From Phymatolithon calcareum (lineage: Eukaryota > Rhodophyta > Florideophyceae > Hapalidiales), in assembly GCA_977006965.1 (NCBI GenBank), contig OZ345377.1:1426001-1490000 (forward strand): a stretch of DNA of 64,000 bases. The letters are read 5' to 3'. Positions within the stretch are counted from its first letter, which is position 1, and the number at the start of each line of letters is the position of its first letter. The notes beneath the pieces are model-generated. The model searched no databases. It was not told the origin of the DNA and worked only from the letters and a program-made list of their open reading frames with translations. The translations under genes and the position numbers were made by a program. Positions 32,163 through 43,200 of this stretch are shown in pieces.

Positions 32163-33919
32163 TCAATGCAGGCCTTCTTCGCTCTCCATGCGTTCTGTGA
32201 GTGTCTTGCAAAATAGTAAGAGCTCATCTAGCACATTTTCTGCTTCCAGTCTTTTTTCTCCTTCGAGGTCGTAACCTGCTAGCGTGCGTTCAAGGGTCTC
32301 CATATTCTCTCTGGCTCTGGTGCCGAATTCTTCAGTCATACTTGTTGTTGACACCTGTGGGAATCTTCCACGGGCACACTGCAGCGCGAGTTGCCTGTGT
32401 TTCATCTTGGGGAACTTGAGGATTGCTGGCAATTCTCTTGTCTTGTCGTATGAAATCTTCCTTTTCCGCTTCGATTCGAGGCGTTCTCCTTCCAGTGCCA
32501 GAAATTTGGATCGAAGTGTTTGCGAAGACTGGTTTTTTTGGATATGCTTTACAGCTTCACCAAAAGGCTCTCTGGTCTCCACCGCGGCAATATCTTTCCT
32601 TGTGTTCTGCCATTCTCCTCCGGGGTCTAGGGACACTCCAAGGTACGTGACCTCCGGAACGTGTGCCAGAACCTTATTCGCGAGCTTGAATGTCTTGCCC
32701 AATGTTTCCTCTGATTCGAGGTCTTCGCTTTCCCCTTGTTTTGTGTTCCACGCCATCTCTCGCTCTTATGCCCATTGGGTAGCTATATCCAATAGTCCTT
32801 GCAATGCAGCGGGGGATTTCGCAGAAAGAAAAACATTGTCTGCGAAAAGGACAACCGGAACTTTAGCCCAAGTTTTTGATGTCCGGCTCATTCGCTCGGC
32901 GAATTCATCCATGAAGATTTTGTAGAGGCTTGGACTGAGAAGGGATCCTTGTGGGACCCCCCTGTCCACTAGAAACCAGTTTCTGTTCGCATCACCAATT
33001 GTTGCTACCCAGGATGGTGTCAAGAACGCCTCGGCCATTGCGCAGATCTCCTTGGGCAGTACCTGTCTCATTCTGTTCACCAAGTGTACTCTCGGAACTG
33101 TGTCGTAGGCAGCCTTAAGGTCCAATACTGCCACACATCTCTGATCCTCTTTTAGAAGCTCAGTAGCTCTTAGGATGGCCAGTTCAGTGCTCTTCCGCTT
33201 TTGGAACCCAAGCTGATACCAGTAGTTTGAGTATACTGTACGCAGCTTCATATCAAGAGCTATATAAAAATATACCTTTCTTCTTCTTCATATAGAAGAA
33301 GAAAGGTATATTTTTATATAGCTGTCTCAATAATTTTCCTTGGGTGACTCAGCAGGGAAATTGGGCCGTAGAGATCGGGATCCCCGTGCGCCCCCTTCTT
33401 GTGTATTGGGACGAGGAGCGCTTTCTGCCAGTGCAAAGGCGTGTCTCCACACCTCCCACAGGCCTCCCACAAGGCTGTAAGCACTTCAGCGTTGAGCGGG
33501 ATATCGACCTTTAGCATTTCAGACTTCACCTCTTCTAAGCCCGGTGACTTTCCGTTTGGTGCTTTTCTGATAGCCGCTTCAATTTTTGTCCTCATGTCCT
33601 CGGGGCAGGAGAATTTTCTTACTCCGGGTTGCCACTTTCCGGCGCTATGGCATGTCGCCGAGATGTGAGCTGAGAATTTAAACGCAATTCATAGGGCTTC
33701 CTGACATCTTGTTTCTTGGCGTTCTTCTTCGAATTTTCTTTTTCATCTTGGCAAGTTGCTTCAACGCCGCTGGTCCATCCCTCTCCTCGAGCTCGGCAAT
33801 ATATTCTTGATTCTGCTCTTTCTTCCTCTTGTTCACCAAGGTTCTGACTTGGTCCTTACACTCGTGGTAACGACCCCAGTCTTCCGGTGAGTGGGGTGAT
33901 CTGGCTTCCGGTAGAATTT
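32163..33919 (-). pseudogene. LINE reverse transcriptase and C-terminal domain, inactivated
   Basis: Would make DNA from its own RNA at a nicked target. RT motifs visible are KRKSTELAILRATELL, CVAVLDLKAAYDTVPR (first catalytic Asp), GVPQGSLLSP near 32943-32969, and LFADNVFLS near 32828-32855. In the last, the second Asp of the FADD box is Asn, so catalysis would fail. The frame is broken by a palindromic insertion at 33258-33323 and by a TAA between QWA and ERE near 32760. The C-terminal region (32163-32756) ends with the family block KHRQLALQCARGRFPQ, STTSMTEEF and ESEEGLH. That block recurs in all A1 and A2 copies and is not RNase H. Confidence 0.85.
33258..33323. repeat. 66-bp palindrome inserted in the LINE reverse transcriptase
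   Basis: Thirty perfectly paired bases (AGCTATATAAAAATATACC and on) surround the loop TCATAT. The arm resembles the 3' tail of LINE family A3 (AAATCTACCTTTCTTCTTCTTC) in a tail-to-tail arrangement. It splits the RT frame between IIETAI and MKLRTVYSN. Confidence 0.9.
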
Positions 33920-33931
33920 GCAAAAACGACT

Positions 33932-34749
33932 GAAATAACCAGAAGTCTATCAACCATGGTTCCAATATCGACTGCAGTGTATGAGACTGTGCTTGCTCTG
34001 CGTAAGTGTGCTTTGTAATCAACTACCACGCAATTATGGCTGCGGCCATTTAATATAAGGATCAGTCCTCATGTCGATGCCACAATCACTTCTATACCTG
34101 CCACAATACCTTTATGCTGACAATGCTACAGCGTGGAGAAATCTCTAAGCTGTCAGTATATCACGTCCTTCTTCAGCAGTTATTATTGCAATAAGGGGAT
34201 ATATGTTGATTTATTTTAAAAGCACCCAAGACCTCACTATTGCAATAAGGGGTTGAAGTGCATATATTGATTGCAATTGGTGCCAAGAACAGCAATAGCT
34301 ACGATATTGCATTGTACGCCAATATTTTGCTATTACAATCATATTGGTGCTACTCTTACTAATGACGATGACTGAATACTGACAACTTGTACTCAGTGAC
34401 AAAAGGTCAAGCTGACAATGACGCTTTAGGGTGGCGAATCGTTGGTCAGCAACATGCTGTTAATGCGTCACAGCATTGTTCGCTCACGTAGCGACAACGC
34501 GCCAAGGCAGCAAAGGTCATGAGCAGCCGCGCGCAGGCCGTAAATGACCTCATGGAGGAGATTGCGGTCGAAATTGAACTTGCATTACGGCCGCAAGTTG
34601 ATGAATAGGTTGGTAACTGAATATTGCCTCCCGCAAATGACTAATGATTGAATACGGCCGACTTTAGTTAATCAGAAAAAAAGTCTGCCATTTAGAGAAA
34701 ATCAGTATTGGGGCCTATTTCGCGAGTACCTCGGTGATCTAACTAGTTG
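33932..34749. other. AT-rich unassigned sequence
   Basis: From 34180 to 34350 there are repeated TTGCAAT/ATTGCAATAAGGGG words similar to the subterminal DNA of the hAT elements, probably a decayed hAT derivative without clear ends. A short frame near 34520-34607 (MSSRAQAVNDLMEEIAVE) has no known match. Confidence 0.35.
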
Positions 34750-34945
34750 CGCCGAAGATGAGCAATGGAATTCAGTTTGAATGGAAGAGACTTACACGAG
34801 CGCTGGTTGGCAGAGAATTACGAATCAAGAACCAAGGATATTTTCAAAGGACTTTAACTGAGAGAATCTTGCAAAAATTGTCCCGTTTCTCCTATATGAG
34901 GGTTTGGGAGCTTTCAAATAATATTATCAAATATCCCCTCCTTTT
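34750..34945 (+). mobile_element. LINE family B 3' end
   Basis: Encodes EFEWKRLTRALVGRELRIK-like residues in a broken frame, and ends in GGGAGCTTTCAAATAA... TATCCCC. Related tails are 35965-36140 (minus) and 38060-38250 (plus). Confidence 0.6.
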
Positions 34946-35489
34946 TCCACTCAGATGTCACCTATTCTGTTTTCGTATCATGTTTGGTGATCTGGATAGC
35001 CCTTCTCCCTTCGCCATCAACTTGCTTGTGTTCCGAAACTGTTGTTCAATATTTATCGTCTGCCATGCTTGCTGGTCAGACCTCGTGAATACTAGAAGCG
35101 AAAAAACAATTGCAGCTTACTGAAGTTTTCGCATGTTGACGACACGACTCCTTCGGGATCTGCTTGTTTTGTGTGCCTTCAATGAGTGGTAGACCGAAGC
35201 CCCCTTCATGGATGACCGAATGAAGGAAGTACTATCTCTATCTCGAATACACGGACATAGATTGCTTCCATGCTTACTCAGCAGTGCTGCATGCATTCGC
35301 CGGCATTGAGAAAGTGTCTGATTATGCCTCTTTCCGCGATCTCACGCGCGCGCTCCATTTGTTCTCATGAAAACAAAACCGAAAAGCCAGAACCGGGCCA
35401 AATTCGACAACGGCGAGGCGACCAACGATAAAATTGCTATGCACGGAAATTAGAATGACATCAATTAAAGTAGCTGAGTTTTGGCAAAG

Positions 35490-35946
35490 CACTGAGATCT
35501 AAATGCTGAAGAAGTCTCCGTACGATGGGAAGAGGGGTGGTACACCGCCACCGTCAGCACATATAACCGACGATCGTGGAAGGCATACAGCGGTCCAAAG
35601 TTGGAATCCTGACATTGAAAACCACCAGACATTCTGCTGATACAGGATGACAGGGATCAACACGCCTACCAGACAACTCCACCTGGCGGATCGAAATCAC
35701 CGAAGATTACATACTCAGGTCACCGGTACGGGTACCTTGGTGTTATGCGCGACAGAAACTCTGATGGAACTCGGCACGAGCACAGAAGAGATAGGTAAAT
35801 CCTTCAGCACCGAAATATTGTGGAACCGTCCGAGCTTTGGGGCCATACAAAATTGCAAAATGGGAAGCGGATACTACATTCGTTGGTTTAACAATACCAG
35901 GAGCCAACTGGATGAGCTGTCCGGGAAATCGCGGACGTCATGGTGA
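35490..35946 (+). pseudogene. LINE fragment with Trp-rich small domain and RNase H, second copy
   Basis: Encodes EEVSVRWEEGWYTATVSTYN, then DILLIQDDRDQHAYQTTP, then an RNase H start (GTGTLVLCATETLMELG and YYIRWFNNTRSQLDEL). The order and motifs match 11285-11750 (VSVKWDEGWYATTL, DVLLAYDDGDEHAYSTT, GTGILILRGEETVVEEL, STIRWFTGSRSWIDAL), but in different frames. It is broken by stops after the small domain and ends before the catalytic C-terminal part. Confidence 0.6.
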
Positions 35947-35964
35947 GGGATAATTGATGATTTT

Positions 35965-36140
35965 ACATTGAAAGCTCCCAAAGCCTCACCTTGGAGTAAC
36001 GGGACAGCTTTTGCGAGATTATCTATGCTAAATTCCTCTGGCTAGTGAATATGTCCTTGATTCGTATTCTCTGCCAACAGTAACTCGTGTGAGTTTCTTG
36101 AACACAAACTCAATTTTTGTGCTCATCTTCGACGAGGCTT
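35965..36140 (-). mobile_element. LINE family B 3' end
   Basis: Complementary strand copy: on the minus strand it encodes FKKLTRVTVGREYESR and ends in GGGAGCTTTCAATGTAA. It lies tail to tail with the RNase H fragment before it. Confidence 0.6.
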
Positions 36141-36222
36141 GGATACACTGTGATAGCGAGACAGGCTTAGAGACTGCCTGCCTTTGTGTAATGTACCACT
36201 CATGCATGTGGCACATCCTTAC

Positions 36223-36550
36223 CAAAGCATTGGAAAAAATAATTGCTATTGTAATTATTTAAATTATTGTTCCAATAATTTATTCCTGAGTGTCGCATAT
36301 TTATTGTATTTATTGAGATCGTCGTGGTTGCGACAATTATTGTATCGGACTCCTCATTTTTTCGATCCGGTTATTCTATCGCGACAGAAAGTAGCAAGAA
36401 GGATCTAATAATTCGGGGAATAACCAGTTATTTATACCTCACTGAACTTGAATACAATAATTTATTGCTTCTGCGTTCAACAATAAAATTATTTATTCTC
36501 GACACTTTTCGAGAAAAGAATAAAAATAAATAAATAATTCCAATGCTTTG
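36223..36550. mobile_element. 328-bp MITE with 8-bp target duplication (hAT type)
   Basis: The terminal inverted repeats are CAAAGCATTGGAA at 36223 and its complement ending at 36550. The flanks are ATCCTTAC at 36215-36222 and 36551-36558, an exact 8-bp duplication as made by hAT transposases. The interior is AT-rich and non-coding. Confidence 0.85.
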
Positions 36551-36809
36551 ATCCTTACAGGTAAGCCAAGTCCACTCTTTTCACTGTTCCACTCGTTCGA
36601 GAGTGGAACGACACCCAAGTGGATGCACACCTTCCGCGCCTGGCATAGCCTATTCTATTTAGTGCGAGACTTGATCCCTAATATGATTAGACTAGATCTC
36701 TAGCGGCAGCCGTAAGAGCAGCCACCACTTCAGAGTAAAGTTCTCAGGAAGAAGCTATCGCTCACCACACTCGGGAAGCAATGAGTTTCTCCACCGAACT
36801 CCGCGCCAA

Positions 36810-37013
36810 CACAACAGACCTACGATGAAACTGGCTTGGGCACGTTCTTACAATGGTCGAGAGCCACCTGGTCCTCCAGGTGCTGCTACAATGCGTCAGA
36901 CCAACGACAGAATCAATCTTTGGTGACGTACCACGAACATATTCAAGGCACTGGGCACTTTTCATACCTACTATATTTTCTTTATGTGCGATGCGGTGAG
37001 TTTTCATCATCGA
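36810..37013 (+). pseudogene. LINE fragment with GH motif
   Basis: In broken frames this reads RRWNWLGHVLTMVESHLV and QCVRPTTESIFGDVP, matching RWNWLGHILRMDEHRMV and QCVKPTPQSLFSDLP of 15940-16040. It ends where the next LINE was inserted. Confidence 0.5.
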
Positions 37014-37026
37014 CTATGGAATAGAT

Positions 37027-37309
37027 CCACAAAGCAGAGTAAAGATTCCCAGCAAATCTGACCCCCGCATGACGCAAGAACGTGGACTATTTTTCACCCT
37101 TGAGGCCTCTCAGGGGACCAGAGGTGGGTGCTTGTAGACCACCGAACTGTGAAACACCCACTACGAAACCATTCCTAGGACAGAATCAAGCCTACTAGGC
37201 TTGATTCTGTCCTAAGAAAACTAGTAGTTTTCTTGGCCCTCGAAAAGTTACCCAAAGCGTCTGCAGATGCGTTGGTAACTTTAAAATAAAAATGTACTTT
37301 CTTCTTCTT
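37027..37309 (+). mobile_element. LINE family A3 tail, carrying fold-back duplications
   Basis: Flanked by CTATGGAATAGAT at 37014-37026 and CTATGAAATAGAT at 37310-37322 (one mismatch). It has the family 3' UTR and the CTTCTTCTTC end. Compared with 31725-31918, its middle contains an extra segment made of two hairpins. Confidence 0.8.
37176..37234. repeat. two tandem hairpins with ACT and AGT loops
   Basis: The first stem (37176-37193 with 37197-37214, 18 bp) is closed by ACT. The second (37214-37222 with 37226-37234) is closed by AGT. The apices read CCTACTAGG and ACTAGTAGT. Confidence 0.93.
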
Positions 37310-38059
37310 CTATGAAATAGATTAAATTCTTCCCAATCACCTTTCAGAGCACAATGAGTGCCGTCGGCGTTACAAACATCAGTAGCTCCAGGGATTTTAC
37401 TCCTGCAATCAGGGCAAGGGGCCCCTGAACGCCATCCAGGTGTGTTCAAGGTCGCTCTGCCAAACTCATCTTCTTCGCAATCTTAGGAGTATTGATCGAT
37501 ATTTGTCAAGCATCAAAAAGTTCAGCAGAACAAGAATCCAGGGAGATTTCCACTTAGAGGTCCGCGTCCATGAGAGGCGATTTTTGTGGACCGACAAGTG
37601 CCATATCACAGTTTGAAAAGCCTTCACCTCATAGGGTGAGCATAAGTGTTACACCTAAGCATGACTGGACACCTCGTGAACTCCCTATACCATATGCACA
37701 GCGCCCAAGGACCTCAACCTTTTTTCGTCGTTGCAACCGCAGATGAGCTCAGTAACCTCAATAGATTTGCCGAGAGTGAGGCTTTAACGTGGCTTCACAG
37801 ACCGCTTCTGCACACTGAGGCCCTTGGAGGCAGTCGCCGCAGCGTGGCACTGTGCAGTGCAGTGTTTTTCTCCCAATGTACTCTTTTTGACCAGAAGTTG
37901 ATTCTCGTGTACCGCCTGATCAATTCGATTATGAAACCCAAGACGGCCCTTGGCAAGTCTTGGGACACATGTTGTGGAGAAAATCGATACTGAATGAGTA
38001 CTGTGGTACCACAGCGGTATTGAGCTGGTTGCGCTCCAACGCATTTTATCATCAGCGCA

Positions 38060-38250
38060 AGTGGACCCTGATGTGGAAGATGAGTGCAAACGACTGACAC
38101 GTGCACTTGTTAGTAGAGAAATTCGAATTAAGGCGGCCATGAGTGACCAGACTACGCTACATTAGAAACGGTTTGGAAAGCAAGCCCTGTTACTCCTAGG
38201 TGAAGCGTTGGGAGCTTTCAAATAAATCATTACATATCCCCTTGGGACTC
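38060..38250 (+). mobile_element. LINE family B 3' end
   Basis: Encodes DECKRLTRALVSREIRIK and LLLGEALGAFK before the stop, and ends GGGAGCTTTCAAATAAATC... ATATCCCC. The tail is shared with 34750-34945 and 35965-36140. Confidence 0.6.
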
Positions 38251-38921
38251 ATGCTAAGTTTCCTCACCTGTCTTCAAATGCGAGAAATTAAGAATCTCCT
38301 TTTCTCCGTTATCGTCTCTGTCCAATGAGAACTTGCGGAACAAGATGTTTTGGCTCTTCCTTTGTACATTTTCCTTTCGGCCTCCTCGTTGTAGTCTGGT
38401 TGCCATTGTCGTTTGATAAACTCAACATCATTGCTGCTGCTATGCCTCGACTGACATTCTATGGTATTTCCCTCCCTTCAGTATTTAGTATCGTGTACAA
38501 GAGGAGACAGCTTCCTCTACTGGTTCCATTCACATTCTTCAATTTTGCTTTCCAAGCCTTGAACTTGGCAAAGAGGTCACATTAATGGAGCAGAGAACAA
38601 ATGCTTCGCAGCAAACCACAGTAGTGTAGGATCCAACGCAGCGATAGGCATGAATCGCATGTCAAGGATACGGCCGTGAGTATTTGCTTATCGTTCCTGA
38701 TCGCCGTAGCTACCACAAATACCATCACGACAGGATCTACGAAAAGCTATAGATGAATCTTGCTTTGCCAAGGAAATGTCCCACGTACAGGATGAGGTCA
38801 AGAACTGTGCAGCAGCTGCTTCAAAATTGTCAAATTTCTGAATCCCGAAGCAGGTTAATTGCTATTGGTTTTCAGCAGTGTGCTCAAAATTGGCTCACTG
38901 AATATCAAAAGTGAAATATAG
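38251..38921. other. unassigned sequence
   Basis: One hydrophobic frame (38325-38585) has no recognised relatives. I see nothing that can be supported. Confidence 0.4.
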
Positions 38922-38951
38922 TTGAATTGATATTACGTAATATCAATTCAA
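38922..38951. repeat. 30-bp perfect palindrome
   Basis: TTGAATTGATATTAC followed directly by its exact complement; centre TACGTA. No spacer. Confidence 0.93.
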
Positions 38952-39035
38952 GATCAGCTGAAGATCTTTCGATGATCCAAAATGCGGGAAAGGATCAAAA
39001 AAAATTCCATGTTGTATACGTGTGATCGGCCACTA

Positions 39036-39114
39036 TAGAAATATATTTCTACTTTCGCTAATAACTACCTACTAGGTATTTATTAGCGAAAGTAGAAACC
39101 TAGTAGGTTTCTAC
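39036..39114. repeat. chain of three palindromes 170 bp before the DUF302 gene
   Basis: A 16-bp palindrome (39036-39051) overlaps the left arm of a 25-bp stem with one mismatch (39046-39070 with 39074-39098, loop ACT). Its right arm overlaps a 10-bp perfect stem (39092-39101 with 39105-39114, loop AGT). The apices read CCTACTAGG and CCTAGTAGG, like those at 37176-37234. Confidence 0.92.
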
Positions 39115-40018
39115 GATAGACAGGGGCACGCCACGCATATTGCATAGGTTATTTACTGTATTGCGAAGCATCACGGTGCTCAGCCTCCTCGGCATTCTCT
39201 CGGAGGTGCTCCTCGAACCTAAATCCGAAAACACTACTTGATTTACAACTGCAGTCTGCAGTCGCATCAAGGTATCGTCATGTTGCACAGCACATCAGCG
39301 CATCGCATTATGCATCCAATTGCCGCACTTCTCACCGTTGCGCTTCTCTCGGCCGCAATAAGCCCCATCATGGCCACGCGGTATGTGAAACCCAACTCCC
39401 AAGGCTTGGTTATATTGCGAAGTTGCCAAGGGGTCAACGAGACTTGGACCGCGCTGATCGACGCTCTTGAAGCCAATCCAAACATCCGTGTCATTGCCAA
39501 AGTCGACCACGCCGCCGCAGCCGCGGCCGTCGGCCTCAAACTCGCCCCCAATCGCGTTGTCATTTTTGGCAACCCCGCGCTCGGCACGCCGGTGATGCAA
39601 GCTTCGCGAACTGCCGGAATTGATCTGCCACAAAAAATGCAGGTCTACAAGCGACGCGGTCGCGTCTTCGTCGCTTACAACCCCACGTCCTACCTTTCGG
39701 CACGACACTCGACCGGTGATGTCTCGTCGTACAAAACAGTTGCTCGCGCGCTCGCAAAACTAGCCTCAGTCGCCACAGGAGTTAATCGGCCGGCCACCCG
39801 TGACCGAAATCTCCGCAAAGTGGCGCGCAGTCCTGGCCTTAGAACGCGTCAAAGCATGTCAGATTTCGAGACGACCTGGCGCAAATTGCTGTCCTCAGTT
39901 GAGAAATCCCCGGCGAACGTTGCGTTCACTGTCGACCATGGCGCCAACTCGGATGGAAAGCTCCAGTTAACCCGTCTCGTCGTTTTCGGCAATCCCAACC
40001 TTGGTACCCCACTCATGC

Positions 40019-40189
40019 TGTTAAGTCACTTTATCTTATTGTTCTATATGTGTGGAAGATGGAGGGAGAGCGCTCTACTTATAGCGCGCAAGGCAGTTGA
40101 TAGGTGCCAGGCGACTAGTTCGCCTGGCATACGACTGTGCTGGTACACGCTGCACGCTGTGCAACGTGTCCATCATGTGGGAATTAGCA
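40019..40189 (-). repeat. Copia 3' LTR (171 bp)
   Basis: Nearly identical to 44501-44671. It contains a stem TGCCAGGCGA-CTAGT-TCGCCTGGCA at 40107-40131. Next to it, 40218-40231 repeats the terminal 14 bases of the LTR in the form of the other LTR, so the polypurine-tract boundary appears duplicated. Confidence 0.93.
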
Positions 40190-40225
40190 GAGTTAGCGGC
40201 TTGGAAGCTGCGGAGATTGTGGGAT

Positions 40226-43200
40226 TTAGCAGCCCCGGGCAGCTTCTGAGCCGCGATTTCGAATGAGCCGCAGGTTGTTGATGAACTTGAGGCGCGGCAA
40301 TGGCTTGGTGAACATGTCGGCCACCATCTTCTCGCCCGGTACGTGATTGGTGTCGACTATGCCGCGCTCGACCTGCTCGGTTACGTACCGAGCCTTTGTG
40401 TCTATGTGCTTGCTTCGCGTCGTAGGCCCGTTGGCGACTGACATCGCTAATGCAGCGGTGTTGTCGATGCTTAGCGAGATGGGAGCTTTGATAGGGATGT
40501 CCCATTCGCTGGCCAGCGTGTAGAGCCATACGATGACGCGCGCTGCTTCGCATGCGGCAGCGTATTCGGCTTCGGCGGTGGAGAGTGTGACAGATGCCTG
40601 GAGTTTGCTTTTCCAGAAAAGGAGATCGCCGGCCCACGTTATTGCGATTCCCGTGCGGGAGCGTCGGGTGTTCGTACAGGCCGCCCAGTCGCTGTCGCTG
40701 TATGCCCGCAGGACCGGGTCAGCCGCATGCTTGTACTCGATGTACGCGTTTCGTTGTCCAGCGAGGTATCGCACAACCCGCTTGAGGGCGGCCATGTGTC
40801 TCGACGTCGGTGTCTCGAGCGATCGCGCCAAGTGTGAGACGATGTAGGCAATGTCGTATACGACGGTGTCCGCGATGAACCGCGCTAGGCCAACTCCATG
40901 GCGGTAAAGACGGTGTTCATCCTCGGCCAGTACGGTCTCGCCTTCATGTATGCCCGATAGGTCCGCCTTGGGGTCGTGCGGGAGGGCGGTTGAGTTTGCT
41001 GCTGTGAGTTTGAAGTCGGCAAGCAGTTCTTCGATGTGCTTACGAACGGAGAGGCGCACTCCGTCTTTTGTGTAGCTGACGGCGACTCCCATGTGCTGCG
41101 TTACTGGCTGCTGTTCGGTGACCTGCCACTCGCAGTGCAGATGTGCAGCGAGGCGGTCTAGCAGTCCGTCGCTGGCGGACGACATCAGCATGTCGTCGGT
41201 GTCGACCAGGAGGCGCGCCGTGGCGCCGGTGGTGGCGTCGCGGTAGAGGAAGCAACCTGGCTCCGCTTGGCAGGGCACCCAGCCCCAGCTACGGAGTCGC
41301 GCGTTTCGATGGCGCTCCCAGAGGAACCCACCGTCTGGGCTGCCCATCTGCGCTCGTTTGATAAGCACGAGTTTGCCGGGGGCGGTGTATGTGCCGTCCG
41401 ATCTGCGCGGTTGGTGCATAGTAACGCGGTATCGGGCGTCCGCTGGCGCCCTTGGGTATGCGGATGGGACGTCAAATTGGCGGACTCGCTCGCCGTGCAG
41501 GGCGGCGTTGGCGTGAAGGAGGCGACGTGCTGTGTGCGACGGTGATTGCGCGGCGGTACGAAGAGCGTCGAAGTGCTCACCGGCGCGCATGCGGTCTCCT
41601 CGCACTGTGCATCGTGCGGAACAGCCGGCGAGGAAGCCATCTGCATCACTTTTGTAGTGATAGCGCCAGATGTTGTGAACCGGCTTGTCGTTAGGGAGTG
41701 GGGTGACGTAGGCCCATGCGCCGATGCTCCCCATCTTGTCGATGAATCCGTCGTGCGCTTGCGCCCACTGCTTGCCGTAGGGCGACAAGAGGGCGTTCTT
41801 TATGGATTTCGGGTCAGGGGGTGTGCGGACTGGAGTGCGCGTCTCGACTTGTATTGCAGCGACAGCGGCGTCGTCATATGGCTGTGCAGTCGGCGGGAGA
41901 GGGGCTTTTGGCGTCTGTTTGTGCGGTGGCGGTGGTTCTTGGCTCGTGCGGAATCGGAGCGGTAGCTTGATGGCCGACCGCGGCCGCATCACACGGTCAG
42001 TGTCCGGCGTGTGCACCGCGGCGCTGCGCTTGCGGATGGCCTGGACGATCTTTTCACGCGTTTGCTTCGTGGTGGCCGGAAGTCGGTCATCGGAGTGCGT
42101 AATGTCAATAGTCGGCACAAAATCGGCGGCTCGTGCGTCGATTTCTTGCCGCCCTGGTGTCTTGAGCACCTTGACGGTGTCGGTCGATGTCGGCGCGAGG
42201 TACCGGCATTTTATCCCGCGCGGCGCAAAGCTTTTCAGCTGTCTGCCCCGGTTTGGTACGTAGCCACTTGCGCCGAACGGGAGGTGTAGCGGCAGGCGCG
42301 AGGGACGACTGAAGGCGAGTTGCATTGGCGGTTGGGTTTGAAGTGGGGCTGGCGTGGCATTTCGCTTGGCGACGCAGTCTGCGAGGGCGTAGTCCCAGTA
42401 GTTTTGCGGAAGTTGGGCAGCTGCGAGCTGCGCTCGTATGCATTCTTTGAGTGTACGCACTGTGCGCTCGGCTTGCCCGTTTGATTGTGGAGCGTTTGGT
42501 ATTGCTTTAGTAATGCGGATGCCGGCCTTCTGAGCGTACCGTAAGGGTGCTCCTGCGCTGAGTTCAGGCGCTCCGTCAGTGTGCAGGCGGAGCACGGGGC
42601 GCCCCGATTCGAGTTGTATTTTTCGAAGGGCGTTTACAATGAGGCGTCCGGCGTCGCTCTTTTTGGCAGACGGGAGCGCGTCGATCCAGCCCGAAATTTT
42701 GTCGACGAGCACTGTGAAGTACTTGTTTCCACGCGAAGATTTGGGTAGGGGGCCGGCTGTGTCGATGCTGATCTTTTGAAATGGTAACTGGCCTTCAGTA
42801 GATGATGATTTGTGTGGTGCTTTGGTTAGCTTGGCCGTTGCACACGGTTTGCACGTGTAAGTTCCTTTTGCATTGGAGATGAGGTGTCGGAGCTGAGGAT
42901 GGGCGCGTATAGCGCGGGCGATGGCAGCGGGGTTGACATGCGCGAGCGCTTCGTGCGCGGCTTTTACTGCGATCGGCACTTGGGCGGCCGCGCGATGCTG
43001 CGGCTGTTGTGTCTGATCTGCTTGCATCTTATCGAAGCGGAAGACCCCGCTTTGGACGGAGCCCGCCGCGATGATGTTGTCTGGCTTACGACGGTGTGGC
43101 GGTGTGATATAGAAACGATTGCCTTGGATGTGGATGTCGTTTGTCTGGGCAAGGAGGGGCGCGGAGACGATATCGTTGGCGAGATCGGGTACGGCAAGCA

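Larger units (their letters stand above)
31953..33919 (-). mobile_element. LINE family A2, 1.97 kb, with reverse transcriptase
   Basis: Flanked by GCAAAAACGACT at 31941-31952 and 33920-33931; the poly(A) is the T-run at 31952-31958. The copy is 5'-truncated between the expected endonuclease and the reverse transcriptase. It keeps a linker (QVRTLVNKRKKEQNQEY), the RT fingers (SLLSHPRKIIETAI), palm and C-terminal part. It is interrupted by a 66-bp palindrome and by stop codons. Confidence 0.9.
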
